DNA of 35,976 nt. Source: an uncultured Pirellulaceae bacterium (lineage in GTDB: Bacteria > Planctomycetota > Planctomycetia > Pirellulales > Pirellulaceae). The notes below the pieces were generated by a model that saw only the letters and a list, made by a program, of their open reading frames with translations, ran no database searches and had not been told where the DNA came from. The translations under genes and the position numbers were made by a program. The DNA lies in NCBI GenBank assembly GCA_938091115.1, contig CALKNI010000144.1, forward strand, positions 1 through 35,976, read 5' to 3'. Below are positions 26,282-34,369 of this stretch, piece after piece (within the stretch, counting starts at the first letter, position 1; every line of letters begins with the position of its first letter).

Positions 26282-26548
26282 TCAAAGATTTGACACAACT
26301 AGCTTGCGCAATCCGCACGACCGAACTGCTCTGAGAAAAGTCTAGTTTACGGCGGTATCGCTACGAAAACTAACTCTTATTTATCCGGTTAACGATTGCA
26401 GATCGCGCAGACTCTTTTAATCCGAACTTTCAAGCAACGAATTCACAACCAACAATTAGATGGCCTGGAATCAAACCCACAAGTGCTCTTCTAGGTGTTA
26501 TTCTTGTCCGGTACATATTCTATCCCTTTTACCTCGAATTTGACAGTT

Positions 26549-27487
26549 ATGAACTGGCTTCAAAACATTTCAATTACTTGTTTTGCAGCAAGCTACGTGG
26601 TGGTTTTCATTTTAGAAATATCCCGTGTCTTTTTTGACATAAGCTTTAGAAAGTATGTTCGCGTTGGTTTTGCGGCTGCTGGTTTGTTCGCTCACACAGT
26701 TTTTCTCGTCTTACAAGGTAAGCTTGTTCTCGGTTCAACTGGCCTTTGGCTTGGAAGTTGGTTTGGCTGGTGTTTGGCTACCGCCTGGATTTTAGCGATC
26801 GCTTATATCTGGATTTCTGCTCGGCAACCAAAATCTGTAATCGGCCTGTTTCTCATTCCACTCATATTGGGATTGATTGGCTTAGGTGTCGGGTTCGGCC
26901 ACGAAAACGAGTTCCGTTCCATGAAAGCAAAGTCGACTTGGAGCATGGTTCATGGTTCCGCATTATTGCTGGGAACAGCAATCGTAGCCCTCGGATTTGT
27001 CTTTGGCGTAGTTTATGTCGTCCAATCGCGGCGACTAAAACACAAGAGTCCTCAACCAAAATACTTTCGCCTGCCTTCTCTCGAGTGGTTACAAAAATCC
27101 TGTGAATACTCGCTAATCATCTCCACTTTCCTGTTAGCAATTGGACTTGTTTCTGGAATCGCCATTAACTGGACACACCAAGCTGACGGCACATTATTGG
27201 TCGGGGGAATCATCGCTTGGTCAAATCCGGTAATCTGGTCGTCAGGCATTTTATTTTCCTGGCTTTTACTAGTGTCGATTTTCAATTTTTGTTACCAACC
27301 GTCGAGACAAGGCCGCAAAGTCGCTTATCTTGTCATCGCAAGCTTTCTGTTCTTGGTTTTAGAATTAGCAATCGTATGGTGGGTTGGCCACGCAACAACC
27401 AGTCCAGAATCTGATGTTGCCCATCAGACACAGATTCAGAGGTCTCTTGAAGAACGCCCCAGTGCAGTTGGGAGGTTAAAACTATGA
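26549..27487 (+). CDS. HemX/CcsA-type integral membrane protein
   Basis: About 312 residues from the ATG at 26549, with roughly eight membrane helices. The cytochrome c assembly (CcsA/CcmC) pattern is suggested by WSMVHGSALLLGTAIVALGFVFGVVYVV, by the conserved aromatic-rich helices, and by ISTFLLAIGLVSGIAINW. In Bacillus and others, a HemX protein of this family sits beside hemA and affects glutamyl-tRNA reductase amounts. Here the stop (TGA 27485-27487) overlaps the hemA ATG by 4 nt, so the two are translationally coupled. HemX is the better guess on context, and a cytochrome c haem-handling role remains possible. An upstream ATG at 26495 would add 18 residues of no clear use. Confidence 0.78.
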   Translation: MNWLQNISITCFAASYVVVFILEISRVFFDISFRKYVRVGFAAAGLFAHTVFLVLQGKLVLGSTGLWLGSWFGWCLATAWILAIAYIWISARQPKSVIGLFLIPLILGLIGLGVGFGHENEFRSMKAKSTWSMVHGSALLLGTAIVALGFVFGVVYVVQSRRLKHKSPQPKYFRLPSLEWLQKSCEYSLIISTFLLAIGLVSGIAINWTHQADGTLLVGGIIAWSNPVIWSSGILFSWLLLVSIFNFCYQPSRQGRKVAYLVIASFLFLVLELAIVWWVGHATTSPESDVAHQTQIQRSLEERPSAVGRLKL

Positions 27488-28755
27488 ACCTCCAAGTCAT
27501 AGGCTGTAGCCACCATCAGTCAAGTGTGGCAACCCGTGAACAGCTCGCTTTCACTCAACAGCAAATCAAACCTTTCCTAAACAATTACTATTCTAAATTC
27601 CCCAACTCTGAAGTGGTTTTGCTGTCTACGTGTAACCGAACCGAGTTTTACACTGTGGCGAACAAGCCAAACTCGGTTCCGGGAAAATCTGAATTAATCG
27701 AGTTTATTGCCGAACAGCGTGGCATCGCCGCTACCGATATCAATTCGGAAATATTTATTCACCAAGATCGGCAGGCAGTAGAACACCTGTTCTCTGTCGC
27801 TTCCAGTCTCGACAGCATGGTTGTCGGTGAAGCGCAGATCCTCTCGCAAGTGAAACAAGCGTATCAACTTGCCGTCGAGACAAACCAAACCGCAGCCTTA
27901 ATTCATCGCGTCTTTCAGTCGGCGATCCGTGTCGCACGCCGGATTAGTAATGAAACCGAGATTCACACTAATCGAGTTAGTGTTCCCAGTGTAGCTATTG
28001 GCGTTTTAGCCAAGCAAATATTTGAGCGGCTGGACAATAAGAAAATATTGATTCTTGGCGCTGGAGAAATGGCAGAGGAAACACTCCGTTATGCCATACA
28101 CGAAGGGGGAAAAGAATTTACCATTATTAACCGTTCCATCGAGAACGCAAAAGAATTGGCCGAGAAATTTAAGGGTCGTGTAGGTGACTGGTCGGAACTT
28201 GAGAAAGAACTCGCTGCAGCTGATTTAGTCATAAGTGCAACCGGAGCGACTAAAGCAGTGGTAACTTCTGATCAATTTGACCGTGTAGCAGAAATACGTA
28301 AACAGAAACCAATTTTTATTCTTGACCTTGCTGTCCCGAGAGATTTCGAGCAATCGATAAGCGATCGATTAAACGTATATCTTTATACCCTTGATGATCT
28401 ACAAAAAGAATGCGAACGAAATCGACAATCTCGACAGTCGCACTACCCACAAGCCCAAAAAATAATTCACCACGAAGCCGACCAGTTTTTTGACGAAATC
28501 CAAAGACGGTCCAGCGGTTCAACAATTGCTCAGCTAAAACGCCAAGCTGACGATGCAAAACAGCTTGAGTTAGATCGTTTAATGAAACGGTTGGAAGGTG
28601 TCTCTGACAAACAAAAGTCGGAAATTGAACAGTCATTTAATCGACTCGTCAATAAAATATTACACCCACCATTAAAATCTCTTCAGACAGAATCGCCTCA
28701 GGTGTCTGGCGGGCTTCTGGAAGCATTGAAAAAACTATTTCAGCTTGGAGAGTAA
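27484..28755 (+). CDS. hemA: Glutamyl-tRNA reductase
   Basis: First committed step of tetrapyrrole synthesis by the C5 route: NADPH reduces glutamyl-tRNA to glutamate-1-semialdehyde. The 423 residues are typical. N-terminal GCSHHQSSVATREQLAF; the catalytic STCNRTEFY with nucleophile Cys50; VGEAQILSQVKQAY; NADPH-binding ILGAGEMAEETLRY; and LDLAVPRDFE. The C-terminal dimerisation helices complete it. GGGAGG (27470-27475) precedes the ATG within the end of the HemX-like gene. Presence of this route implies haem made from glutamate, not by ALA synthase. Confidence 0.97.
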   Translation: MNLQVIGCSHHQSSVATREQLAFTQQQIKPFLNNYYSKFPNSEVVLLSTCNRTEFYTVANKPNSVPGKSELIEFIAEQRGIAATDINSEIFIHQDRQAVEHLFSVASSLDSMVVGEAQILSQVKQAYQLAVETNQTAALIHRVFQSAIRVARRISNETEIHTNRVSVPSVAIGVLAKQIFERLDNKKILILGAGEMAEETLRYAIHEGGKEFTIINRSIENAKELAEKFKGRVGDWSELEKELAAADLVISATGATKAVVTSDQFDRVAEIRKQKPIFILDLAVPRDFEQSISDRLNVYLYTLDDLQKECERNRQSRQSHYPQAQKIIHHEADQFFDEIQRRSSGSTIAQLKRQADDAKQLELDRLMKRLEGVSDKQKSEIEQSFNRLVNKILHPPLKSLQTESPQVSGGLLEALKKLFQLGE

Positions 28756-28797
28756 TTCTTAACTGGCTACTTTGGTGATAGCTGAAAAGGCTGAGAT

Positions 28798-29307
28798 TCA
28801 ATCCCAGTCATCATCATCGTCGTCCCAGTCATTTTCGCCAATATCTTCTTCATCGTCGTCCTCACCGACCTCTTCCCAATCATCTTCTTCTAGATCATCT
28901 TCTTCTAGATCATCTTCTTCTAGATCATCTTCTTCTAGATCATCTTCGCCGTCTTCATATTCTTCTTCCTCGTACTCTTCACCCTCTTCTAGGTCTTCGC
29001 CGTCTTCATATTCTTCTTCGTACTCTTCACCTTCCTCTAGATCTTCGCCGTCTTCATATTCCTCTTCTTCGTACTCTTCACCTTCTTCTAGGTCTTCGCC
29101 GTCTTCATATTCTTCTTCGTACTCTTCACCTTCCTCTGCGTCTTCGTACTCATATTCTTCATCCTCACCCAGATCGTCTTCGAACTTGATCGTGGTTAGA
29201 TTAAAACCACCCAAAGAGGATGCTGTACGGTGTTCCATAGCTAGTTGGGAAAAATCTGGTTCACCCTGGCCAAGTTGTTCTTGTTTTGAATCTAATATCA
29301 GGGTCAT
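28798..29307 (-). CDS. Strongly acidic repeat protein coupled to scpB
   Basis: 169 residues from the ATG at 29307. An AAAGGAGG inside the end of scpB is well placed for it, and the ATG overlaps the scpB stop by one base. The first 45 residues are ordinary (MTLILDSKQEQLGQGEP, ASSLGGFNLTTIKFED). The rest is almost only Glu, Asp, Tyr, Gly and Leu: four 16- or 17-residue units of the type EEGEEYEEEYEDGEDL, four DLEED units, then an Asp run ending DDDDDDWD. The net charge is extremely negative and most of the chain should be disordered. No family recognised. Coupling to a condensin-complex subunit suggests a nucleoid-related role such as DNA mimicry or binding of basic proteins (inference). A start at 29427 would overlap scpB heavily and is rejected. 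Confidence 0.8.
   Translation of the reverse strand: MTLILDSKQEQLGQGEPDFSQLAMEHRTASSLGGFNLTTIKFEDDLGEDEEYEYEDAEEGEEYEEEYEDGEDLEEGEEYEEEEYEDGEDLEEGEEYEEEYEDGEDLEEGEEYEEEEYEDGEDDLEEDDLEEDDLEEDDLEEDDWEEVGEDDDEEDIGENDWDDDDDDWD
28881..28940. repeat. Four perfect 15-bp tandem repeats
   Basis: The unit CATCTTCTTCTAGAT occurs four times without mismatch (28881, 28896, 28911 and 28926). On the minus strand it encodes the DLEED units near the C-terminus of the acidic protein. Being a multiple of three, copy-number change would keep the frame. Confidence 0.95.
28951..29148. repeat. Tandem repeat of 51 + 48 bp, duplicated as a 99-bp unit
   Basis: Four units starting GTCTTCATATTC begin at 28951, 29002, 29050 and 29101, with lengths 51, 48, 51 and 48 bp. 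The alternation shows that a 99-bp pair (28951-29049) was duplicated as a block (29050-29148). Only a few substitutions separate the copies. All lengths keep the reading frame of the acidic protein. Confidence 0.9.
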
Positions 29308-30032
29308 TATTCTTCCTCCTTTAATCGCGAGTCGTTGTGCTCGTTTCCGGGCACTTGGGTCTGAAGTGTTTGGATGTTTTGAAGGGTGGTGGTTGAAATT
29401 TCCTGATTCTGATCTGAGGAGGCCCACTCGGGCAACCCTTGTCCAGAAAGTTGCTTTGCTCGAGGTAAGTCAGCGAGGCTATTTAGTCCAAAATGTGCGA
29501 GAAATTCTTTGGATGTAGCATAGAGAAACGGACGACCTAGTTTTTCACTTCTCCCAGCTATCTTAATTAGGTTTCTTTCCAATAGCTGTCGCAGCATTTC
29601 GCCGCAACTTACTCCCCGCACCGCTTCTATCTCCGCCTTAATAATCGGTTGGCGATATGCGACCACAGTTAACGTTTCTAGAGCAGGAGCGGACAGGCGA
29701 ACCGCCTTGGGCGTGTGTTCCAGTCTTCCTATCCAGTCTGAGAATTGCGGTCGAGTTCGCAACTGATATCCACCGGCTACCTGCTTCACATGGAACGCTC
29801 GACCTATCTCATCATAATGCTGATTGAGTTCTTTGATCATCGTCCGTGCCTGAGTGCCATCTTCGAGTTCTGCCAACTGACTCAGTTTTCGACTTGGCAG
29901 CGGCGTTCGCGACATAAACAAGACGGCTTCGAGCCGGCGGCGACGTGATTTATCGTCAGTTGGCCATTTCTGGACGGCATGCGACAAATCGTCGTTTATT
30001 CGAAATTCTGATTGTGATTCAAAAGGATCCAA
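29307..30032 (-). CDS. scpB: Segregation and condensation protein B
   Basis: Kleisin-associated winged-helix subunit of the SMC-ScpAB condensin. After about 30 variable residues the ScpB core begins (RRRRLEAVLFMSRTPLPSRKLSQL). It continues with FHVKQVAGGYQLRTRPQFSDWI, then the signature LSAPALETLTVVAYRQPIIKAEIEAVRGV, and RSEKLGRPFLYATSKEFLAHFGL. The last 55 residues are a polar tail. At 241 residues it is a little longer than usual. The start codon is TTG at 30032, without a clear ribosome-binding site; no in-frame ATG exists before the core. No scpA or smc gene is in the window. It is coupled to the acidic repeat protein downstream. Confidence 0.93.
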   Translation of the reverse strand: MDPFESQSEFRINDDLSHAVQKWPTDDKSRRRRLEAVLFMSRTPLPSRKLSQLAELEDGTQARTMIKELNQHYDEIGRAFHVKQVAGGYQLRTRPQFSDWIGRLEHTPKAVRLSAPALETLTVVAYRQPIIKAEIEAVRGVSCGEMLRQLLERNLIKIAGRSEKLGRPFLYATSKEFLAHFGLNSLADLPRAKQLSGQGLPEWASSDQNQEISTTTLQNIQTLQTQVPGNEHNDSRLKEEE

Positions 30033-30262
30033 AATACGACGCCTGTGCTTGCTAAAGTGCTCATCCCATGCGAATACCTATCGTACTAATAACTATCCGC
30101 AAATATCGGCAAATATTAAAAAATACTACACGAATGCCCGACAAAAAGTTTCGTGATTATTGAGCAATAGAAACTAAACGGCAAGCCTGTATTTGAGAAA
30201 TATCTAATGTTTCAAAAACACCTAGAATTGCTTGAAACCACCGATTATTGACACATCCTTGT

Positions 30263-30281
30263 TATAATCGAATTCTCGATT
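30263..30281 (+). promoter_or_regulatory. TATAAT box overlapping an inverted repeat
   Basis: A perfect -10 hexamer TATAAT (30263-30268) overlaps a 6-bp inverted repeat AATCGA/TCGATT (30266-30281, 4-nt spacer). It lies 50-68 nt before the gene at 30331. A TTGACA at 30248-30253 is too close to serve as its -35. A repressor bound to the palindrome would block the -10. Weak. Confidence 0.3.
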
Positions 30282-30330
30282 GTCTTATTCGGTGGCATCC
30301 TGATAGCGACTGTGTTCCCTAATTAAAATT

Positions 30331-31047
30331 ATGACTCTCTCAAAAATTTTTACCTGGTTGTTTACCTCGTTGCTTATCACCGCTGTCGGGCTAATTATCG
30401 GCTCTCTCGTTTTGACTCTTAGCGGAAATGTCGAGGGTCGAGAGTTTTCGCCGGATAATTTTTCGATTCGAAGTTTTACATATAACAAAGTGCCGTATTT
30501 GGACTGGATCATCGCTAAAAAAACGACGAATGACGAATCTGGTGATATTCAACAAGACCTAGTGGATCTCGGATTTCTCCCTGTAAACGCGAACGCTACG
30601 ACCTGGCACTTGGTTTCTGAACGAAACCTATCTGGATCTTTGCCTCCGCCAGAAAGTGACGCCCGGTTTCTTACTCATTATCTCGAGTTAATGGATTCGA
30701 GTTATTCTAGCGTATTTGTAAATTGGAACCGAGATCACCCCGATTTAGCTCCTCTTTTCTGGCCGCACGTCATTGAAATGGCAAGGCAAGAATCGTATTT
30801 GAAGATTCCAGAAATCATGGAATTTGCTTTAACAGATTGTCCCAAAAACCCAACCGAATTCAGTGATGAATTAAATACATTGGTCGCCCAGGCCTATTTG
30901 GACTTAGGGAAGATTGATTACCATCTTGGGCGGTTTGAACGGGCGAAAGTTCGACTGCAGTTATCGCTCGATGCTGAATCGACTGTTGAAGCACAAAAAC
31001 TCTTGGACGACGCCTCCATTCCTGGCGTTAAAGAAATGGCGCAATGA
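30331..31047 (+). CDS. Membrane-anchored protein of unknown function with TPR-like tail
   Basis: 238 residues. One N-terminal membrane helix (about 8-32, FTWLFTSLLITAVGLIIGSLVL) leaves the rest outside the cytoplasm. The C-terminal 60 residues (LVAQAYLDLGKIDYHLGRFERAKVRLQLSLDAE) look like one or two TPR units. The middle part has no family I recognise; it includes YLDWIIAKK and WNRDHPDLAPLFWPHVIEMARQ. Its TGA overlaps the ATG of the cysteine desulfurase by 4 nt, so the two are translationally coupled. The link in function is not evident, because the desulfurase is cytoplasmic. Confidence 0.75.
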   Translation: MTLSKIFTWLFTSLLITAVGLIIGSLVLTLSGNVEGREFSPDNFSIRSFTYNKVPYLDWIIAKKTTNDESGDIQQDLVDLGFLPVNANATTWHLVSERNLSGSLPPPESDARFLTHYLELMDSSYSSVFVNWNRDHPDLAPLFWPHVIEMARQESYLKIPEIMEFALTDCPKNPTEFSDELNTLVAQAYLDLGKIDYHLGRFERAKVRLQLSLDAESTVEAQKLLDDASIPGVKEMAQ

Positions 31048-32225
31048 AAAAATTCATTTATCTGGATCATAACTCAACTGCTCCAATGCTGCCGGAAGTT
31101 GCTAATAAAATCACCGAATGTTTTGCGACTGGATTTGTGAACCCGGCAAGTCAACATCGACCAGGTCAATTGGCTCGAAAATATCTCGAAAGCTCTCGTC
31201 GAAAAATCGCGAACTATCTTGGGGCACAAACTTCCGGCATGAACACCGATCAATTGGTTTTCACTAGCGGCGGAACAGAAAGCAACAATTTAGCCATACT
31301 TGGTTTGGTAAACGCTCTTGATTTAGAGTCGAAGAACACCTCCGGCTTATTTTCACCGCAACACATTCTCATTTCTTCAGTTGAACATCCCAGCGTGGTT
31401 GGTGCGGCCGAACACCTTGTCAGACTTGGCCATTCGGTCGACAAAATACCGGTTGATTCACATGGAGTCTGCCGGGTTGATCAACTTGATTCGATGATTC
31501 TCGATAACACAAAACTCGTCAGCCTCATGTTGGCCAATAACGAGACTGGGGTAATCCAGCCCGTGGATAAAGTCGCGCAATATTGTCGAGATAGAGGAAT
31601 TATATTTCACACCGATGCGGTTCAAGCGGTCGGTAAAATTCCAGTCCATTTTCGAGAACTTTCGGCCGACGCGCTGTCGTTTACCGGACATAAATTTGGC
31701 GGGCCTCGCGGCATCGGCGGCTTGATTCTAAAACACGGATTAACGCCAGCTCCTCTGCAATTTGGCGGATTTCAGCAAATGTCACTGCGACCTGGAACCG
31801 AAGACGTAGCACTTGTCGCGGGAATGGAAACAGCTCTAGACACCTTTTATCAAAACAAGACTAACTACTATTCGGGTGTCCTGGCGCTGCGGGACTACTT
31901 AGAAAAAACATTATTAAGCCGGTTTCCGGGTTTAGTCGTTAATGGAGCGGGAGCCGCTCGGTTGCCGCACGTTAGTAATTTATCATTCTCAAACGTTGAT
32001 CGGCAATCTTTTTTAATGGCTGCTGACATCAAAGGACTGGCTATTTCAACTGGCTCTGCCTGTGCAAGTGGAAGCAGTGAACCCTCTCCTGTATTGCTTG
32101 CGATGGGGCTTGAGAAAAGCGTTGTTGAAAACTCCGTTCGAATTAGCTTGGGAGTCAGTAACACTCGCGAAGAAATCGATGATACTATCGAAATTATCTC
32201 GCACATTTTAAACAAGCTCCAATAA
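31044..32225 (+). CDS. iscS: Cysteine desulfurase (IscS/NifS family)
   Basis: PLP enzyme that removes sulfur from cysteine as a persulfide for Fe-S clusters, tRNA thiolation or cofactors. 393 residues. Motifs in order: YLDHNSTAPM; FTSGGTESNNLAI; SSVEHPSV; LANNETGVIQPV; HTDAVQAVGKIPV; SFTGHKFGGPRGIGG with PLP Lys217; and the active-site loop STGSACASGSSEPSPVL with Cys340. This is the class I loop, closest to IscS/NifS, not SufS. No iscU, iscA or iscR gene follows, so the acceptor is not indicated. It may supply sulfur for several pathways, MiaB being one Fe-S enzyme in this window. Confidence 0.95.
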   Translation: MKKFIYLDHNSTAPMLPEVANKITECFATGFVNPASQHRPGQLARKYLESSRRKIANYLGAQTSGMNTDQLVFTSGGTESNNLAILGLVNALDLESKNTSGLFSPQHILISSVEHPSVVGAAEHLVRLGHSVDKIPVDSHGVCRVDQLDSMILDNTKLVSLMLANNETGVIQPVDKVAQYCRDRGIIFHTDAVQAVGKIPVHFRELSADALSFTGHKFGGPRGIGGLILKHGLTPAPLQFGGFQQMSLRPGTEDVALVAGMETALDTFYQNKTNYYSGVLALRDYLEKTLLSRFPGLVVNGAGAARLPHVSNLSFSNVDRQSFLMAADIKGLAISTGSACASGSSEPSPVLLAMGLEKSVVENSVRISLGVSNTREEIDDTIEIISHILNKLQ

Positions 32226-33169
32226 AAACCAATAAATTCAACTGGCTTAATTTTTGTAACTGGAGTTCGGGCTGTCTGTTGTTTTGGTTCGGATTCAAAC
32301 CTGTCATTTGCCTATTTCAATTAGCGAACTCTAGCCGTCCTCCAATTCTTTGGACAGGCCGCCATGCGATAGAGTACTTCTCAACTTTCCTCTGTAGAGC
32401 GTCATTAACTAAAATAAATTACCCTTGGCAAACCATTTGATTTAAAACGGTCGCGGGTTGATTTACCAATTTTTTGACTGCCGCTTCTTTTAAAAGCGGC
32501 ATGACAATGGTTGCTTTTGAATCTTTTAATTCCGGTCGTTTCATTTGTTGATTACCCTGACAAGATAAAGTCTAAACGGAACACCAAATCGGTTAGATAC
32601 TTGTGTCTCCATATGGTGCGCGGTAATCAGCGCTTTGCTGGTTAGCTTGCCAATCCGAAGGAATTCTATTCCTTTGAGAAAAGGGAAAAACGTCTCATTG
32701 TTCTAGTAAAAACCTTGGCTGGAAAACTCAGGACCCGATTAACTGGCTTTTGCTTTGTTTGGCTCACAAAAGCTGTACTTTGCCTTTGTTTCTTCTAAAT
32801 TACCCCCTAATCGGACCTGCTTCCCAGTTTGAAAATTCATCGAAGAAGTTTTCACCCCCTTTTGGTTTTTATATCTTTTAAAACGCTTTGGCGATTCACC
32901 AAATTTTTTCGATTGCAAGCCGCGAAAAACAATAAATTTTCCCTAATTTGCCGAAGCAATTTGACTTGTAACACCCGTTTCGAAAGCCAGTTAAAATCAA
33001 TCGCTTTCATTTAATTTCAACCACCTTCAAAAGCACTTTGTTTGGATTAGAAATAAGCCGTAAATAGCTTGTATTTATCGAGCAAACTAACTCGTAGAAT
33101 TGGTGAAAAACTGGTACCATACTGTCAGATTGATTAGGTGTATTTCCCTGTTTTTTAGCAAATTATTGC
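32226..33169. other. Gene-free stretch of 944 nt upstream of dnaA
   Basis: No credible coding frame on either strand. Two hairpins are visible: GCCGCTT/AAGCGGC at 32480-32500 (7 bp, 7-nt loop, no T-run following on either strand) and a 9-bp stem with one wobble at 32656-32676 (AAGGAAT/ATTCCTT core, 3-nt loop). Short phrases such as AACTGGC and TTGCCT recur. No consensus DnaA box (TTATCCACA) was found. It probably holds the dnaA promoter and may be part of the origin region. Confidence 0.45.
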
Positions 33170-34369
33170 ATGAATCCGGTGGCTGCTGAGCAGATCTTTT
33201 CGGTACCCTTCCGCTTCCTTTTGGACGGAAATTTCGGTGGTGAACAAAACCGTTCTCCATCTCGCCCTTTAGGCCTTGCGCGATTCGTCGGTGATACCCC
33301 AAATTTACTACTTAAATACTTGATTAGTGAAGAGAGCCGAAATAACCTAAATTCCCAATGGCCAATCGTTCTGTTTGGACCACCCGGCACTGGCAAAACT
33401 TCGCTCGCATTGACAATCGTTTCTAATTTGGCAGATCAATCTGATCGAGTGGATGGAGTAATTCCGCTTAATCAATCCAAAGTCGGGCCTTCATTTGGGA
33501 AGCCTATCTTCTTGTCAGCGTTGGAATTCGATCGCAGATATCGTTCCGCAATCGAAACTGATTCGGTTGACGATTTTCGAAAAAAACTAATTCAATCTGC
33601 TGGCGTAGTAATTGACGATGTGGATCGACTCGAAAATAAAACAGCTGCTCAGGCTGAATTAGTCCGCGTTTTAGATCAAATGTCCGCCAAAAACCGGCCA
33701 ATTGTCATAACGATGCCTGTTTCACCGCAACTTTGTAGTGGAATTTCAAGTCGTCTTATTTCTCGACTTTCTCTCGGGTTAAGCCTGCCAGTTAATCCCC
33801 CCGGCCCAGAAGCTCGATTAGAAATTATCCGCGAGCTGGCAAACATAAATCAGATTAATTTATCTGATGACGCTGCTCTGCTACTCGTTGATCGTCTACA
33901 AGTCACTGTGCCTAAATTAAATCATGTCTTCGCCCAGATTAAAACTTCACTCGCCACTGAAGCAATTAGTTATTCTGAACTCATCGACGCTACCAAACTT
34001 ACCCAAATATTCAAAAAATCTGCCAGTGAAGTTGAATCACTTTGTCAGTTAATTATCAAAAGCGTTGCCAAAGAGTTTGATTTAAAGGTTTCAGATCTCA
34101 AAAGCAACTCTAGAAAACAATCTATTGTAATGGCTCGAGCGGTTTCTGTTTATCTCAACAGAGAACTACTCGGTGTTAGCTTTCTCAAGATAGGCTCCTA
34201 TTTAGGAAATAGAGATCACTCTACTATCATGCACGCCAACCGAAAAATAGAAAAACTAATATCATCTTATTCCGATTCCAATGACACTGATTCCTCTATT
34301 CAATCTGTTGTTTTTAAACTCAAACAGGAGCTTACAGAAAAGTTTGCCAGCCAAATTAATTTCATCTGA
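33170..34369 (+). CDS. dnaA: Chromosomal replication initiator DnaA, divergent and without domain I
   Basis: Binds oriC and opens it. 399 residues, against about 450-470 in most bacteria. The AAA+ domain begins near residue 38 (ARFVGDTPN), so domains I and II, which recruit helicase and regulators, are essentially missing. Walker A is GPPGTGKTS, where most DnaA have GxxGLGKTH. Walker B is VVIDDVDRL. SRLSLGLSLPVNPPGPEAR matches the usual SRFxxGL...PPxxxxR stretch. The sensor-II motif VRELEG reads VPKLNH, so its arginine appears lost. Domain IV keeps the DNA-binding signature GNRDHSTIMHANRKI. Position before dnaN supports the call. No ribosome-binding site is evident. Confidence 0.9.
   Translation: MNPVAAEQIFSVPFRFLLDGNFGGEQNRSPSRPLGLARFVGDTPNLLLKYLISEESRNNLNSQWPIVLFGPPGTGKTSLALTIVSNLADQSDRVDGVIPLNQSKVGPSFGKPIFLSALEFDRRYRSAIETDSVDDFRKKLIQSAGVVIDDVDRLENKTAAQAELVRVLDQMSAKNRPIVITMPVSPQLCSGISSRLISRLSLGLSLPVNPPGPEARLEIIRELANINQINLSDDAALLLVDRLQVTVPKLNHVFAQIKTSLATEAISYSELIDATKLTQIFKKSASEVESLCQLIIKSVAKEFDLKVSDLKSNSRKQSIVMARAVSVYLNRELLGVSFLKIGSYLGNRDHSTIMHANRKIEKLISSYSDSNDTDSSIQSVVFKLKQELTEKFASQINFI

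Noticed and set aside
28772-29518. Open plus-strand frame encoding a Ser-rich 248-residue protein
   Set aside because: It is the antisense shadow of the Glu/Asp-rich repeats and the end of scpB; TCT/TCA codons arise from GAA/GAT read on the other strand. The minus-strand frame has the ribosome-binding site and coupling to scpB.
32283-32299. tRNA T-arm-like stem-loop (TTTGG, TTCGGAT, TCAAA)
   Set aside because: The conserved A in the T-loop is missing, and no acceptor, D or anticodon arms can be built around it.
32480-32500. 7-bp hairpin after the cysteine desulfurase gene as a terminator
   Set aside because: No T-run follows on either strand, and it lies about 255 nt past the stop codon.
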